Shown one piece after another: positions 8,554-17,157 of a stretch of DNA of 64,000 bases (position 1 is its first letter; the number at the start of each line of letters is the position of its first letter). A program made the translations under genes and the position numbers. The notes beneath the pieces are model-generated. The model did no database searches. It had not been told where the DNA came from and saw nothing but the letters and a program-made list of their open reading frames with translations. The DNA is taken from contig NZ_OMOR01000001.1 of assembly GCF_900302465.1 (NCBI RefSeq), positions 3,132,729 through 3,196,728 of the forward strand. Direction: 5' to 3'. The stretch comes from Ascidiaceihabitans donghaensis (GTDB lineage Bacteria > Pseudomonadota > Alphaproteobacteria > Rhodobacterales > Rhodobacteraceae).

Positions 8554-9444
8554 TCACCTCTCCTTAGCCCAAATCTTCATCAAGGATTGCGCAATTTCCT
8601 CATTCTGGTTTGCGTAAACCACCACCTGCAGCGCTTCTTGCCCGTAGCGCGTGGCCAATGAAATGAGGTCTCCGCTTTCAATTTCGCGGTAGGCCATGCT
8701 GAAGGGGATCCACCCCACTCCGAGGCCTTTTAAGACAAGTTCACGCGTTCCGCTGGAAAACGCCGACACGATGAAACTGTTGGCGCCGGACCCCGCCTTG
8801 CCCAAAGACGTCGGAATGTTGCGCAACACCTCACCAAAGTAGCTGTCTTCGGGGTAAACAATCGCGGGTGTGTCCGCAGGAATGTCCCCCATGTCCGTCA
8901 CCACGTAACGCAAAGCGCCCCCCACAACCGGCACCAGATAGTCGCTGCCCCAAACACCCCTTTGGACATCGGGGCCAAATTGCAATGCGCCGACTGTTTC
9001 CGCCTCATAGCATAGCAGCATGCTGGTATCGCCACGCAAAAACATCGAAACACAATCGTTTAGATTGCCCGCACGCAGCCTGAATTGCAGGCCCGGAAAA
9101 TGCTGCTTTGCCCGCAGTGCCATATCCGGAAATGTCGCACAAATCGGCGCGTGCTGGGCAGCCAAAGCAACGGTCATCTGAGAGCTGTCAAAATGCGCAA
9201 TTTTTGTGCGCAGCTCACGAAGCCGCGTCATCAGGGCGCGGATTTCATCTTCGTTGGACAGCAGTGCTGCGCTGATGTCCACGCGGTTGGCCTGCCGTTC
9301 CAAAATCGTCACGCCCAACCAGTCTTCGAACCCGCGTATGCGGCGGGAAAACGCAGGTTGCGTGATATTGCGACGTGCAGCAGCACGCGACAGGTTTCCT
9401 TCTTCCAGTAACGCAAGAACGTCATCCAACCATTGAAATTGCAT
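8554..9444 (-). CDS. LysR-family transcriptional regulator, divergent from the cuyA-like gene
   Basis: The start at 9444 follows an AAAGGTG ribosome site and gives 296 residues, the usual LysR length; the 80-residue longer frame overlaps the opposite gene and is not family-like. The helix-turn-helix occupies about residues 1-60 (DDVLALLEEGNLSRAAARRN, ITQPAFSRRIRGFEDWLG). The effector domain shows GLGVGWIPFSM near the C-terminus. It is divergent from the PLP enzyme gene and is probably its regulator, a role comparable to CuyR of other roseobacters. That role is inferred from position only. Confidence 0.85.
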   Translation of the reverse strand: MQFQWLDDVLALLEEGNLSRAAARRNITQPAFSRRIRGFEDWLGVTILERQANRVDISAALLSNEDEIRALMTRLRELRTKIAHFDSSQMTVALAAQHAPICATFPDMALRAKQHFPGLQFRLRAGNLNDCVSMFLRGDTSMLLCYEAETVGALQFGPDVQRGVWGSDYLVPVVGGALRYVVTDMGDIPADTPAIVYPEDSYFGEVLRNIPTSLGKAGSGANSFIVSAFSSGTRELVLKGLGVGWIPFSMAYREIESGDLISLATRYGQEALQVVVYANQNEEIAQSLMKIWAKER

Positions 9445-9608
9445 TGTGCACACCTTTCCACTCAAACAAATCATATGAGCAGCCATAGAAAATAGCATTG
9501 TTTTTCTGCGTGGCCCTAGGCGATGCTTTGCCTGAGCGAGACATGGGGGATATCGTGACTGCAACTGATGATATGACTGGGCAAGACGCAACGGGGTCGG
9601 CTGATCTG
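9445..9608. promoter_or_regulatory. Divergent control region between lysR and cuyA-like gene
   Basis: The gap holds an 8-bp palindrome TCATATGA at 9471-9478 and a CCATAG-AAAA-TAGC element just after it, comparable to the CCATA half-site before the other lysR gene. These are plausible LysR sites. Earlier in-frame start codons (ATG at 9543 and 9573) also fall in this stretch, so its right part could be coding. Confidence 0.3.
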
Positions 9609-10649
9609 ATGGCCAGCCGCTGCAAGGACCTTGCTGTACGCTTGGCGAAATTTCCGCGCGTTGCATTGGGGCACTTCCCAACACCGCTTGAACCTATGGA
9701 CCGCCTAAGCGAAGAATTGGGCGGCCCGCGTCTTTGGGTGAAACGCGACGACTGCACCGGCCTGTCGTCCGGAGGCAACAAAACCAGAAAGCTGGAATTT
9801 CTGATGGCGGATGCGCAAAAACAGGGCGCAGACACAATCATTACCCAAGGTGCAACGCAATCAAACCACGCCCGTCAAACAGCGGCTGCGGCCGCAAAGC
9901 TGGGCATGGCGTGTCACATCTTGCTGGAAGATCGCACAGGATCAAATGACGGCAGCTACATCATGAACGGCAACGTGTTGCTGGATCGCTTGCATGGTGC
10001 AAGCGTGTCCAAACGCAGCGGTGGCACAGACATGAATGCCGAAATGGAAACGCTGGCCGATACGTTGCAGCAACAAGGCAAAACGCCCTACATTATCCCC
10101 GGCGGCGGGTCAAACACCACCGGCGCTTTGGGTTACGTCAACTGCGCCCGCGAGTTGGTTGATCAGGCCGGTGCCGTAGGTTTGGACATTGATGCGCTGT
10201 TGCATGCCACAGGCAGTTCGGGCACGCAGGCCGGGCTTGTGACCGGACTGGCGGCAATCGAAAGCGATATCCACCTTCTGGGCATTGGCGTACGTGCGCC
10301 ACAAGACAAACAAGAAGGCATGGTGCATGATTTGGCCCAGCGCACAGCGGCACATCTGGGCATCCAAAACGATATTCCACGCAGTTCAGTGCGCGCCAAC
10401 TGTGACTATGTCGGTCCCGGATACGGTTTGCCTACCGATGGGATGATCGCCGCATTGAAGCTGTTGGCCCAAACCGAAGGGCTTTTGTTTGATCCGGTCT
10501 ATTCCGGCAAAGGGCTGGACGGATTGATAGATTTGACTCGGAAGGGGCATTTCGATGGTATGAACAACGTGGTGTTCCTGCACACTGGCGGCAGCGCTGC
10601 GTTGTTTGGATATCCCGACACCTTCGGTTTGCCCGGCTACTCTGCCTAA
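9609..10649 (+). CDS. cuyA: L-cysteate sulfo-lyase / D-cysteine desulfhydrase family PLP enzyme
   Basis: The protein is a fold-type II PLP enzyme of about 346 residues. Markers are [19 protein letters not shown] with the PLP lysine, the [14 protein letters not shown] segment, and the phosphate-binding loop [11 protein letters not shown]. It resembles CuyA, which splits L-cysteate to pyruvate, ammonium and sulfite, more closely than enteric Dcy[13 protein letters not shown] and EDRTGSND are as I remember CuyA, while DcyD has DVTPMAMGGNK. Both families were long annotated as D-cysteine desulfhydrase, so the substrate remains open. ATGs at 9543 and 9573 are alternative starts; the chosen one gives the family length. 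A LysR gene is divergent and betaine-type ABC genes follow. Confidence 0.75.
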   Translation: MASRCKDLAVRLAKFPRVALGHFPTPLEPMDRLSEELGGPRLWVKRDDCTGLSSGGNKTRKLEFLMADAQKQGADTIITQGATQSNHARQTAAAAAKLGMACHILLEDRTGSNDGSYIMNGNVLLDRLHGASVSKRSGGTDMNAEMETLADTLQQQGKTPYIIPGGGSNTTGALGYVNCARELVDQAGAVGLDIDALLHATGSSGTQAGLVTGLAAIESDIHLLGIGVRAPQDKQEGMVHDLAQRTAAHLGIQNDIPRSSVRANCDYVGPGYGLPTDGMIAALKLLAQTEGLLFDPVYSGKGLDGLIDLTRKGHFDGMNNVVFLHTGGSAALFGYPDTFGLPGYSA

Positions 10650-10696
10650 AAAATAAACTGCAATAATAAAAAGCCGACCCAACAAGGAGACAAAAC

Positions 10697-11656
10697 ATGA
10701 CACTCAAAAAGAAATTAATGACTGCGGCCTTTGCAAGCGTGATAGCTGTTCCCGCCTTTGCCGAAGAGGTGAATATCGGCGTTCCCACATGGACAGGGGC
10801 GCAAGCCATTGCTTATGTTTTGGGCGAAGTCGTGACCACCCGCATCGGCGGCACGGTCGATTATGTGCCCGGCAACAACGCGACGATTTTTCAGGCCATG
10901 GACCAAGGTGAAGGGGATATTGATGTACACCCCGACGTTTGGCTGCCAAATCAGGAAAGCTTTACCAAACAATATGTTGACGGTGCCGGCACCGTGTCGT
11001 TGTCCGGCAATCCGTATCAGGGCAATCAGGGGTTTTGCGTCTCAAAAGACTTTGCCGCCGCCAACAGTATCACAGATATTGCAGATCTTGGGCGCCCCGA
11101 CGTGGCCGCGTTGATGGACAGCGATGGCAATGGCCTGGGCGAGATGTGGATCGGGGCCCCCGGCTGGGCCTCTGCCAATGTCAACGAAGTGAAAGTCCGC
11201 GACTACGGATTGCTGGATTTCATCGAACCCATTCGCGCAGAAGAAGCGGTAAAGACAGCCCGTATCAAAGACAGCATCGCCAAGGGTGAAGGCTATGCAT
11301 TCTATTGCTATGAGCCACACGCCGTTTGGTACATGTTTGATGTCGTGATGCTGACAGAACCAACATATGACCCTGCCAAATACAAAATGGTTCAGCCTTC
11401 GGATGATGCCGACTGGTACAAAAACTCTATGGTTGCGACCAAGGATGATCTGAAGCAGGTGCAAATTGCATGGTCAAATTCATTGCCTGAGCGGTCCCCC
11501 GCGATTGCAGAGTTCTTTGCGAACTTCAATTTGACGGCCGACGATGTCAGCAGCCTTGCGTTTGAAATCAGCGCCAATGGCCGTGAACCGGCTGATGTGG
11601 CGGCAGAATGGGTTGCTGCAAATTCCGACCGTGTTGATGCGATGCTGGGTCTTTGA
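10697..11656 (+). CDS. Glycine betaine/quaternary-amine-type ABC substrate-binding protein (OpuAC/ProX family)
   Basis: An AAGGAGA site precedes the ATG. Residues 1-22 form a signal peptide ending AFA, and the mature protein starts EEVNIGVPTWTGAQA, a typical OpuAC opening. The motif DVHPDVWLPNQ and several Trp residues (W169-like GAPGWASA, HAVWYMF) are where the family builds its aromatic ligand cage. It binds a zwitterionic solute in the periplasm for the next two genes. Placement behind the CuyA-like gene suggests a sulfonated or amino-acid zwitterion, but betaine remains possible. A strong hairpin follows the stop codon. Confidence 0.88.
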   Translation: MTLKKKLMTAAFASVIAVPAFAEEVNIGVPTWTGAQAIAYVLGEVVTTRIGGTVDYVPGNNATIFQAMDQGEGDIDVHPDVWLPNQESFTKQYVDGAGTVSLSGNPYQGNQGFCVSKDFAAANSITDIADLGRPDVAALMDSDGNGLGEMWIGAPGWASANVNEVKVRDYGLLDFIEPIRAEEAVKTARIKDSIAKGEGYAFYCYEPHAVWYMFDVVMLTEPTYDPAKYKMVQPSDDADWYKNSMVATKDDLKQVQIAWSNSLPERSPAIAEFFANFNLTADDVSSLAFEISANGREPADVAAEWVAANSDRVDAMLGL

Positions 11657-11678
11657 TCCTAAACGCAACTTGATCATA

Positions 11679-11703
11679 GCCGGCGCGGACATTCTGCGCC
11701 GGC
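11679..11703 (+). terminator. Hairpin after the betaine-type binding-protein gene
   Basis: A perfect 8-bp stem (GCCGGCGC/GCGCCGGC) with a 9-nt loop lies 22 nt after the binding-protein stop, followed by CTTCTT. It probably limits read-through to, or protects the transcript upstream of, the ATPase gene. Confidence 0.6.
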
Positions 11704-11728
11704 CTTCTTAATGGTGGGTGGGGCAACC

Positions 11729-12787
11729 ATGGAAACCAACGACTGTGTCATTGAAATCTCGAACGTCTGGAAGATTTTTGGTGGCAGGCCAGACGTCGCG
11801 CTACAAGCCATCCGCGACCGGGGGCTAACCAAAGCCGAAGTGCTGTCGGAATTCAACGCCGTGGTCGGTGTTGCGGACGTCAGCCTGTCTGTCAATCGTG
11901 GCGAAATTTTCTGCATAATGGGATTGTCCGGCAGCGGCAAATCCACTTTGGTGCGCCACTTCAATCGCCTTCTTGAACCCACTGCTGGCAAGATCGAAAT
12001 CGAAGGCACAGATGTGATGGCCTTGGGCGCAAAGGAACTACAGGCCTTTCGCAATCGCAAGATCGGCATGGTGTTTCAGAACTTTGCCTTGATGCCGCAC
12101 CGGTCTGTTCTGGACAACGTCGCCATGCCGCTTGAAATCCGGCAAATCTCCAAGAACGAACGCCTGCGCCAAGCCGCCGCGATCCTTGATATTGTGGAAC
12201 TTGGCGCGTGGGGCTCAAAGTTCGCGCATGAATTGTCCGGTGGGATGCAACAGCGTGTCGGATTGGCGCGTGCCTTGGCCGCAAACCCCGACGTGCTTTT
12301 AATGGATGAACCCTTCTCGGCGCTGGATCCGTTGATCCGCAGACAATTGCAGGATGAATTCATCCGCTTGTCCAAAATCTTGAAGAAAACCACGATTTTT
12401 ATCACCCACGATCTGGACGAAGCCGTTCGCATCGGCGACCGCATCGCCATCATGCGGGATGGGAAAGTGGTGCAAACCGGAACCGCCGAAGACATCGTGA
12501 TGAACCCCGCCGATGATTACGTTGCGGATTTTGTAGCTGGCATCTCGCGCCTGAAAGTTGTGCATGCCCACGCGGTCATGCAGCCGATTGACGCCTACAT
12601 CGCCAAGTCAGGTCCCGTTTCTGCAAACGCCCGCCACGTCGGTGGCCATGAAACGCTGAGCAATCTCATCAATCTTGCCATTGACGACGACAACCCGATC
12701 CTTGTGCAGGACGGGGGCCGCGACGTCGGTATAATCACACGAGCAGATTTATTGCGCACTGTCATCGAAGGGACAGAGGTATCATGA
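11729..12787 (+). CDS. Glycine betaine-type ABC transporter ATP-binding protein (ProV/OpuAA family)
   Basis: The ATG at 11729 follows GGTGGG at good spacing; the ATG at 11711 has no such site. The 352-residue protein has Walker A (GLSGSGKST), the signature LSGGMQQR and Walker B (VLLMDEPFSALDP). It also has the family's N-terminal insertion around ALQAIRDRGLTKAEVL. The C-terminal ~110 residues are a CBS-like region (ILVQDGGRDVGIITRADLL), the part that senses ionic strength in OpuA, though only one clear CBS-like unit is seen. It overlaps the permease gene by 4 bp and powers it from the cytosolic side. Confidence 0.9.
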   Translation: METNDCVIEISNVWKIFGGRPDVALQAIRDRGLTKAEVLSEFNAVVGVADVSLSVNRGEIFCIMGLSGSGKSTLVRHFNRLLEPTAGKIEIEGTDVMALGAKELQAFRNRKIGMVFQNFALMPHRSVLDNVAMPLEIRQISKNERLRQAAAILDIVELGAWGSKFAHELSGGMQQRVGLARALAANPDVLLMDEPFSALDPLIRRQLQDEFIRLSKILKKTTIFITHDLDEAVRIGDRIAIMRDGKVVQTGTAEDIVMNPADDYVADFVAGISRLKVVHAHAVMQPIDAYIAKSGPVSANARHVGGHETLSNLINLAIDDDNPILVQDGGRDVGIITRADLLRTVIEGTEVS

Positions 12788-14325
12788 TGGACACAACCGT
12801 GAACCCGCTGGACGACCCCAACAGCGACGCTGCCATCGCCTATGCCGAAGAACGCCGCGCCAATATTCGAACCTTTGTGCGCACCAACCCAGACTACTAC
12901 GTCAAGAATTTCAACAAAATCGGCGGATCATCGCGGTTCACACCCACGCTGAACCTGATGGCGGGCCTGTTTGGGCCGGTCTGGTTCGGAGCGCGCGGGC
13001 TTTGGTCGTGGGCGCTGCCTTTTTTAATCCTTGAAGCTTTGGCATTGGTCCAAATTGCCCGTGGGCTGTTCGGTGATCTGGGTGCCGACGCCATGGCGCG
13101 CATCGCGTCCATTGAAGGGACATTAGACCTGCGACGCAGGCAATTGGCAGCCGCCATCGAAGACGGTTCAGATAGGATCGATGCGTTCCAGCGCGCCGTT
13201 CAGGGGCTAGAGGCCAACATCGGCGGCATGCGCGACGAAGCCGCAGCTATGGCCGCGCAAGGGCCGAAAATTGTTCTGATTGGCTTGTGTATTCTTCTTG
13301 TCACCAAAGCCGTTCAAGCCACTGTCGCCAATTGGGCGCTTGAAGGGCGTTTTTCGGACTGGGTGTCTGACCGCACCATAAGGTCGGGAATGCCGTTGTC
13401 CCAGATCGTGTTCAGTGCAATTTTCATGGGGCTGATCGTGCTGGCCGCGATGCTGCATTATAGCCTGCCGGGGCGCTTCGAACTTCTTGGCAGCTTCCCC
13501 ACCGATCCGGGTATTCGCCTGACCAGCATTGATTGGGTTGAGACGTTTTTCAACTGGGCCGTCCTGAACGGAGAAGCCTTGTTCGACGGGATCACCTTTG
13601 TGATACGATTGTTGCTGGACGCGCTTGAGATCGTCTTTGTCAGCACACCGTGGATCGTGATTGCAGCCTTGATTATCCTTCTGACGTGGCTGACAGCCGG
13701 CGTGCGCATGGCGATCTATTCAGGCGCCTTCCTATCCTACATGGGGCTGTTGGGCTTTTGGGAAAAGGCCATGACGACACTTGCTTTGCTTGGCACGGCC
13801 GCATGTCTTTCGATCCTGATCGGCATCCCTTTGGGTATGTTTGCGGCACGTCGTCCACGCTTTTATGCAGCCATTCAACCCATCATGGACTTCATGCAAA
13901 CCATGCCTGCTTTCGTCTTTATGATCCCGGTCATTGCGTTTTTCGGCACAGGCAAACCCGCCGCTGTGGTCACCACGATGATTTTTGGCGGCACCCCTGT
14001 TGTGCGTTTGACCGTGCTTGGATTGCGGGGCGTCCCCGAAAGCGTGCGCGAAGCTGCGATTTCGTTTGGAGCAAACAAATGGTATCTTTTGACACGGGTG
14101 GACCTGCCACTTGCCAGCCCTTCGATACGGGCAGGTATCAACCAGACCATAATGCTGTCGCTTGCAATGGTGGTCGTGGCATCACTGATCGGTGCGAAAG
14201 GTCTGGGTGAGGATGTGCTTGAGGCTTTGCAATACGCCAACGTTGGCCAAGGTATTCTGGCAGGCTTTGCGATCCTGTTCTGCGCGATGATCCTTGACCG
14301 GATCGTTCAGGGACAACGCAAGTGA
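12784..14325 (+). CDS. Betaine-type ABC transporter permease with long N-terminal extension (ProW family)
   Basis: The start lies in ATGATG overlapping the ATPase stop, so either Met is possible. At 513 residues it is much longer than ProW (about 350). The C-terminal ~220 residues are the standard permease domain with the EAA loop (VREAAISFGANKWYLL). The N-terminal ~200 residues include the segment FGPVWFGARGLWSWALP, a charged helical stretch about 110-165 that may be a coiled coil, and further membrane segments. The extension recalls DUF2628-like membrane domains. The next gene overlaps its stop. Confidence 0.88.
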   Translation: MMDTTVNPLDDPNSDAAIAYAEERRANIRTFVRTNPDYYVKNFNKIGGSSRFTPTLNLMAGLFGPVWFGARGLWSWALPFLILEALALVQIARGLFGDLGADAMARIASIEGTLDLRRRQLAAAIEDGSDRIDAFQRAVQGLEANIGGMRDEAAAMAAQGPKIVLIGLCILLVTKAVQATVANWALEGRFSDWVSDRTIRSGMPLSQIVFSAIFMGLIVLAAMLHYSLPGRFELLGSFPTDPGIRLTSIDWVETFFNWAVLNGEALFDGITFVIRLLLDALEIVFVSTPWIVIAALIILLTWLTAGVRMAIYSGAFLSYMGLLGFWEKAMTTLALLGTAACLSILIGIPLGMFAARRPRFYAAIQPIMDFMQTMPAFVFMIPVIAFFGTGKPAAVVTTMIFGGTPVVRLTVLGLRGVPESVREAAISFGANKWYLLTRVDLPLASPSIRAGINQTIMLSLAMVVVASLIGAKGLGEDVLEALQYANVGQGILAGFAILFCAMILDRIVQGQRK

Positions 14326-15074
14326 TACCCCTTGTTATGGTGCATGGCTTCATGGGCGGCAGCGCCCAATGGGCAGGCGATGTCGTGGCCCTTGCAGACA
14401 CCTGCGACGTCATCGCCCTGGACCTTCCGGGGTTCGGCGCAAACTGTGACCTTGATCCTATCAACACCATCGGTGGTTTTGCCGATTGGGTCATAGAGGA
14501 ACTTGACGGGCGGGGCGTGGATAGCTTCGATCTGCTTGGGCACTCCATGGGCGGAATGATTGTGCAGGAAGTGGTACGCAAAATTCCCCACCGTGTCCGC
14601 AAGCTTGTGCTTTATGCGACAGGTGCGCAGGGGGTTTTGCCGGGGCGGTTCGAGACCATCGCACAAAGCAAAATCCGCACTAAGCAGGACGGCCCGAATG
14701 CAACCGCCCACCGGATTGCCGCAACCTGGTTTTTGAAACGCGAAGACGCAAAGGGCTATGCAAACTGCGCAGACATTGCGGCAAGATCAGGCATTGAGGC
14801 CATACTTGCAGGTCTTGATGCGATGCAAGAATGGTCTGGCGTAGGAAATCTGGCGGCCATCAAATCCGAAACTTTGGTGATTTGGGGCGACCGCGATCGC
14901 ACTTACGCTTGGGAACAAACGGCGTTGCTATGGCAGACTATCCCGCATGCCCATCTCGCTGTTGTTCCGGCCTGTGCCCATGCGGTTCACCTTGAAAAAC
15001 CAACCCTGTTTTCTATGCTTTTGTCTGATTTCCTGTTGCAAACTAATAAGCGGGAAATGCCTTCCCGCACTTAA
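14322..15074 (+). CDS. Alpha/beta hydrolase
   Basis: A GTG start overlaps the permease stop (GTGA), so the gene is translationally coupled to the transporter. The 250 residues show the alpha/beta-hydrolase pattern: oxyanion HGFMGG near the N-terminus, nucleophile elbow LGHSMGG, acid residue in VIWGDRD, and the catalytic His in CAHAVHLEKP. No signal peptide is present, so it acts in the cytosol. It may cleave an ester or amide of the imported compound, or a downstream product. The substrate is unknown. Confidence 0.8.
   Translation: MIPLVMVHGFMGGSAQWAGDVVALADTCDVIALDLPGFGANCDLDPINTIGGFADWVIEELDGRGVDSFDLLGHSMGGMIVQEVVRKIPHRVRKLVLYATGAQGVLPGRFETIAQSKIRTKQDGPNATAHRIAATWFLKREDAKGYANCADIAARSGIEAILAGLDAMQEWSGVGNLAAIKSETLVIWGDRDRTYAWEQTALLWQTIPHAHLAVVPACAHAVHLEKPTLFSMLLSDFLLQTNKREMPSRT
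15050..15068 (+). terminator. Possible weak terminator at the end of the cuyA-like operon
   Basis: GCGGGAA-ATGCC-TTCCCGC forms a perfect 7-bp stem just before the hydrolase stop codon, followed by a 12-bp palindrome (GCACTTAAGTGC at 15067-15078). No U-run follows, so termination is uncertain. Confidence 0.35.
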
Positions 15075-15466
15075 GTGCCCGAAGGACGCAAACCTTCTGG
15101 CAGCGACAGGTCTAAGTGCCCGTTTGGTGGCAGCCGAACACGCACACGGCCATACAAGCACAGGGGCCAAGCAACAACGGCCCAACCGATCAAGAAAAAT
15201 CATCTTTACCCGATCATCCAAGACCTGAGGCCGCTAAGAATTGACGTCGCAGTGGTCTCTGCTGATAGCAAAGATCGCGCGTCCAATCACCTATTTGTTT
15301 GTGTTGGAACCAAACGATGAAGGGTGGGACATTGTCACAGACATGTGGCACCAACACGTCGTCGAATAACCTATGGGCTCGATAGCAATTCGCAATCGGG
15401 CCCAACCTGAATTTCACATGTATAGTAGCGTGTTAGGCAAACTGGACAGCCATCCATCTGCCTTTT
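15075..15466. other. Gene-free stretch
   Basis: I see no convincing gene here. Two direct copies of TAAGTGCCCG occur at 15072-15081 and 15113-15122, and a small GAAGG/CCTTC hairpin lies at 15081-15097. Short frames on both strands have no recognisable family or ribosome site. It may hold decayed coding DNA. Confidence 0.5.
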
Positions 15467-16366
15467 CTAAGCGCCAAGTTTCCCCAACCTGCGCCCTTCA
15501 CCGGCGGCCACAGCGGCCCCTGCCAGAACCAAAGGGGCCGCAAGGACAAATGTTGTCGAAATGGGCAGGCGGAAAAGGAACACATCCGCAAGCAATGGCC
15601 AAAGCAGGGTGAGATATTCGAACGGTGCAAGCCGCGATGCTTCCGCGTAGCGAAATGACAACGTCATCGCGATATGGGCAAAGCCCCCGAACAGGCCTGC
15701 AAGCACAAGGCAAACCAACATAAATACGTCCGGCATGATCCAGCCCCATGGAATGGAGATCACTCCCCCAATCATCGATGCGATCACAAAATAGAATGCG
15801 ATGGCCCCTGGGCTTTCGGTGCGATTCAGGCTGCGCACCATGATCAATGCCAACGCCGCCAACACTGCCGAAATAAGGCCCAAGCCAATGCCAATCAGGC
15901 GCGTCCGCTCCAGCGCACCCCCGCTCAGTTCCGGCCACACCAATGCGACCACGCCCGCAAAGCCAAGCGCAAGCCCGCCGACACGCCAGATGGTCAACCG
16001 CTCTGATAGCAATACCACTGCTGCCAAGGCCGTCAGTATTGGCGAAAGCTGCGCCAAAAGGCTGGCTTCAGCAATGTTCAGACGTGCGAGTGCCGCAAAA
16101 GACGTGAACAGCGCGATGGCGCCAAAGCTTGCGCGCAAGACGTGATCTAGGGGCCGTTTTGTGGCCAGCCCGCCGGGAAACTCGCATCGGATCCAAAGGA
16201 AAATGACCAAGGGGATTAATGCAAAGAAGGACCGGAAAAACACGAGTTCGCCAAGGGGAACATCTGCGCTGATGGCTTTGACGCTGATGAACATGCCCGC
16301 GAACAAAAGCCCCGACAGGACCCGCAAGCCGATGCCGTACATCGGGCGATCTTTGACGTCGCTCAT
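15467..16366 (-). CDS. EamA-family (DMT superfamily) permease
   Basis: The 299-residue protein has about ten hydrophobic segments arranged as two repeated EamA halves (LSGLLFAGMFISVKAIS at the start, and a second half from about residue 150 beginning RLIGIGLGLISAVLAAL). It overlaps the preceding ABC permease gene by 4 bp, so it belongs to that operon as the last gene. Relatives export amino-acid-like metabolites. In pseudopaline and staphylopine-type clusters a DMT protein (CntI) exports the metallophore beside a Nik-type importer, which is a possible analogy only, as no metallophore synthase gene is here. Confidence 0.85.
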   Translation of the reverse strand: MSDVKDRPMYGIGLRVLSGLLFAGMFISVKAISADVPLGELVFFRSFFALIPLVIFLWIRCEFPGGLATKRPLDHVLRASFGAIALFTSFAALARLNIAEASLLAQLSPILTALAAVVLLSERLTIWRVGGLALGFAGVVALVWPELSGGALERTRLIGIGLGLISAVLAALALIMVRSLNRTESPGAIAFYFVIASMIGGVISIPWGWIMPDVFMLVCLVLAGLFGGFAHIAMTLSFRYAEASRLAPFEYLTLLWPLLADVFLFRLPISTTFVLAAPLVLAGAAVAAGEGRRLGKLGA

Positions 16367-17157
16367 TGTTCTGTACCTTCGTCCGCCAATGAATCGCGCA
16401 AAGTATCACCGGTCAGGTTGATCGCCAAAACGCACACAACAACCGCCAGTCCCGGCCAAATCATTTGCAATGGGGTCGAACGCATGTGAATACGCGCATC
16501 CAGCAGCATTGTGCCCCACTCCGGCATGGGCGGTTGCACTCCGAACCCCAAAAAGCCAAGCGCAGATATGCCAAGAATGGCCCGCGCGAACATGCCCGTC
16601 CATACAACTGTCAGGGATGGCAACAATGACGGCAGGTAGTGCCACCGCGAAATGCCCAAAGGCGACAGACCGGCCAGTTTCGCCTGTACAACATAACCGC
16701 GCGTTTGCAGCGACAGCCCGATCCCCCGTGCAACCCGTGCATAGCGCATCCACCCCGTGACACTTAACGCAAAAATCAGACTGTTGACCCCGCCTCCCAT
16801 AACGCCCGCAATCACTACAGCAGCGATCAATTCGGGGAAGGCCAAAAACGAATCCGTGACGCGCATCACAACCCAATCCACCGTCTTGCCAAACAATGCG
16901 GCCACCAAACCCAGCGTGGTGCCGATAAAAAGCCCGATCAGCGATATGACAAATGCCAGCCCCAGTGACCAGCGCGCACCATGCAAAAGACGCGAAAGGA
17001 TGTCGCGGCCCAAAGCATCGGTGCCCAACAGCCAATCAAAACTTGGCGCATGCAACCGGTTCGGAATGTCAATCGCCGTGGGGTCATAAGGCGCAAGCAA
17101 AGGCCCGAAGACAGCAAGCAGGATGAACACACAAACAAGGCCGAGAACGCTACGCAT
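16363..17157 (-). CDS. Nickel/peptide-type ABC transporter permease, DppC/NikC family
   Basis: The ATG at 17157 overlaps the stop of the preceding permease gene by 8 bp; this removes 15 non-family residues from the longer frame and gives 264. The opening is typical of DppC/NikC: one helix followed by APYDPTAIDIPNRL and GTDALGRDILSRLLHG. The EAA-type loop YVVQAKLAGLSPLGISRWHYLP is present. It forms the inner-membrane channel with the DppB-like partner and overlaps the EamA gene downstream. Confidence 0.9.
   Translation of the reverse strand: MRSVLGLVCVFILLAVFGPLLAPYDPTAIDIPNRLHAPSFDWLLGTDALGRDILSRLLHGARWSLGLAFVISLIGLFIGTTLGLVAALFGKTVDWVVMRVTDSFLAFPELIAAVVIAGVMGGGVNSLIFALSVTGWMRYARVARGIGLSLQTRGYVVQAKLAGLSPLGISRWHYLPSLLPSLTVVWTGMFARAILGISALGFLGFGVQPPMPEWGTMLLDARIHMRSTPLQMIWPGLAVVVCVLAINLTGDTLRDSLADEGTEQ

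Noticed and set aside
15214-15417. Possible transposase fragment on the minus strand
   Set aside because: A 67-codon frame without start signal or recognisable motif; not enough to call a remnant.
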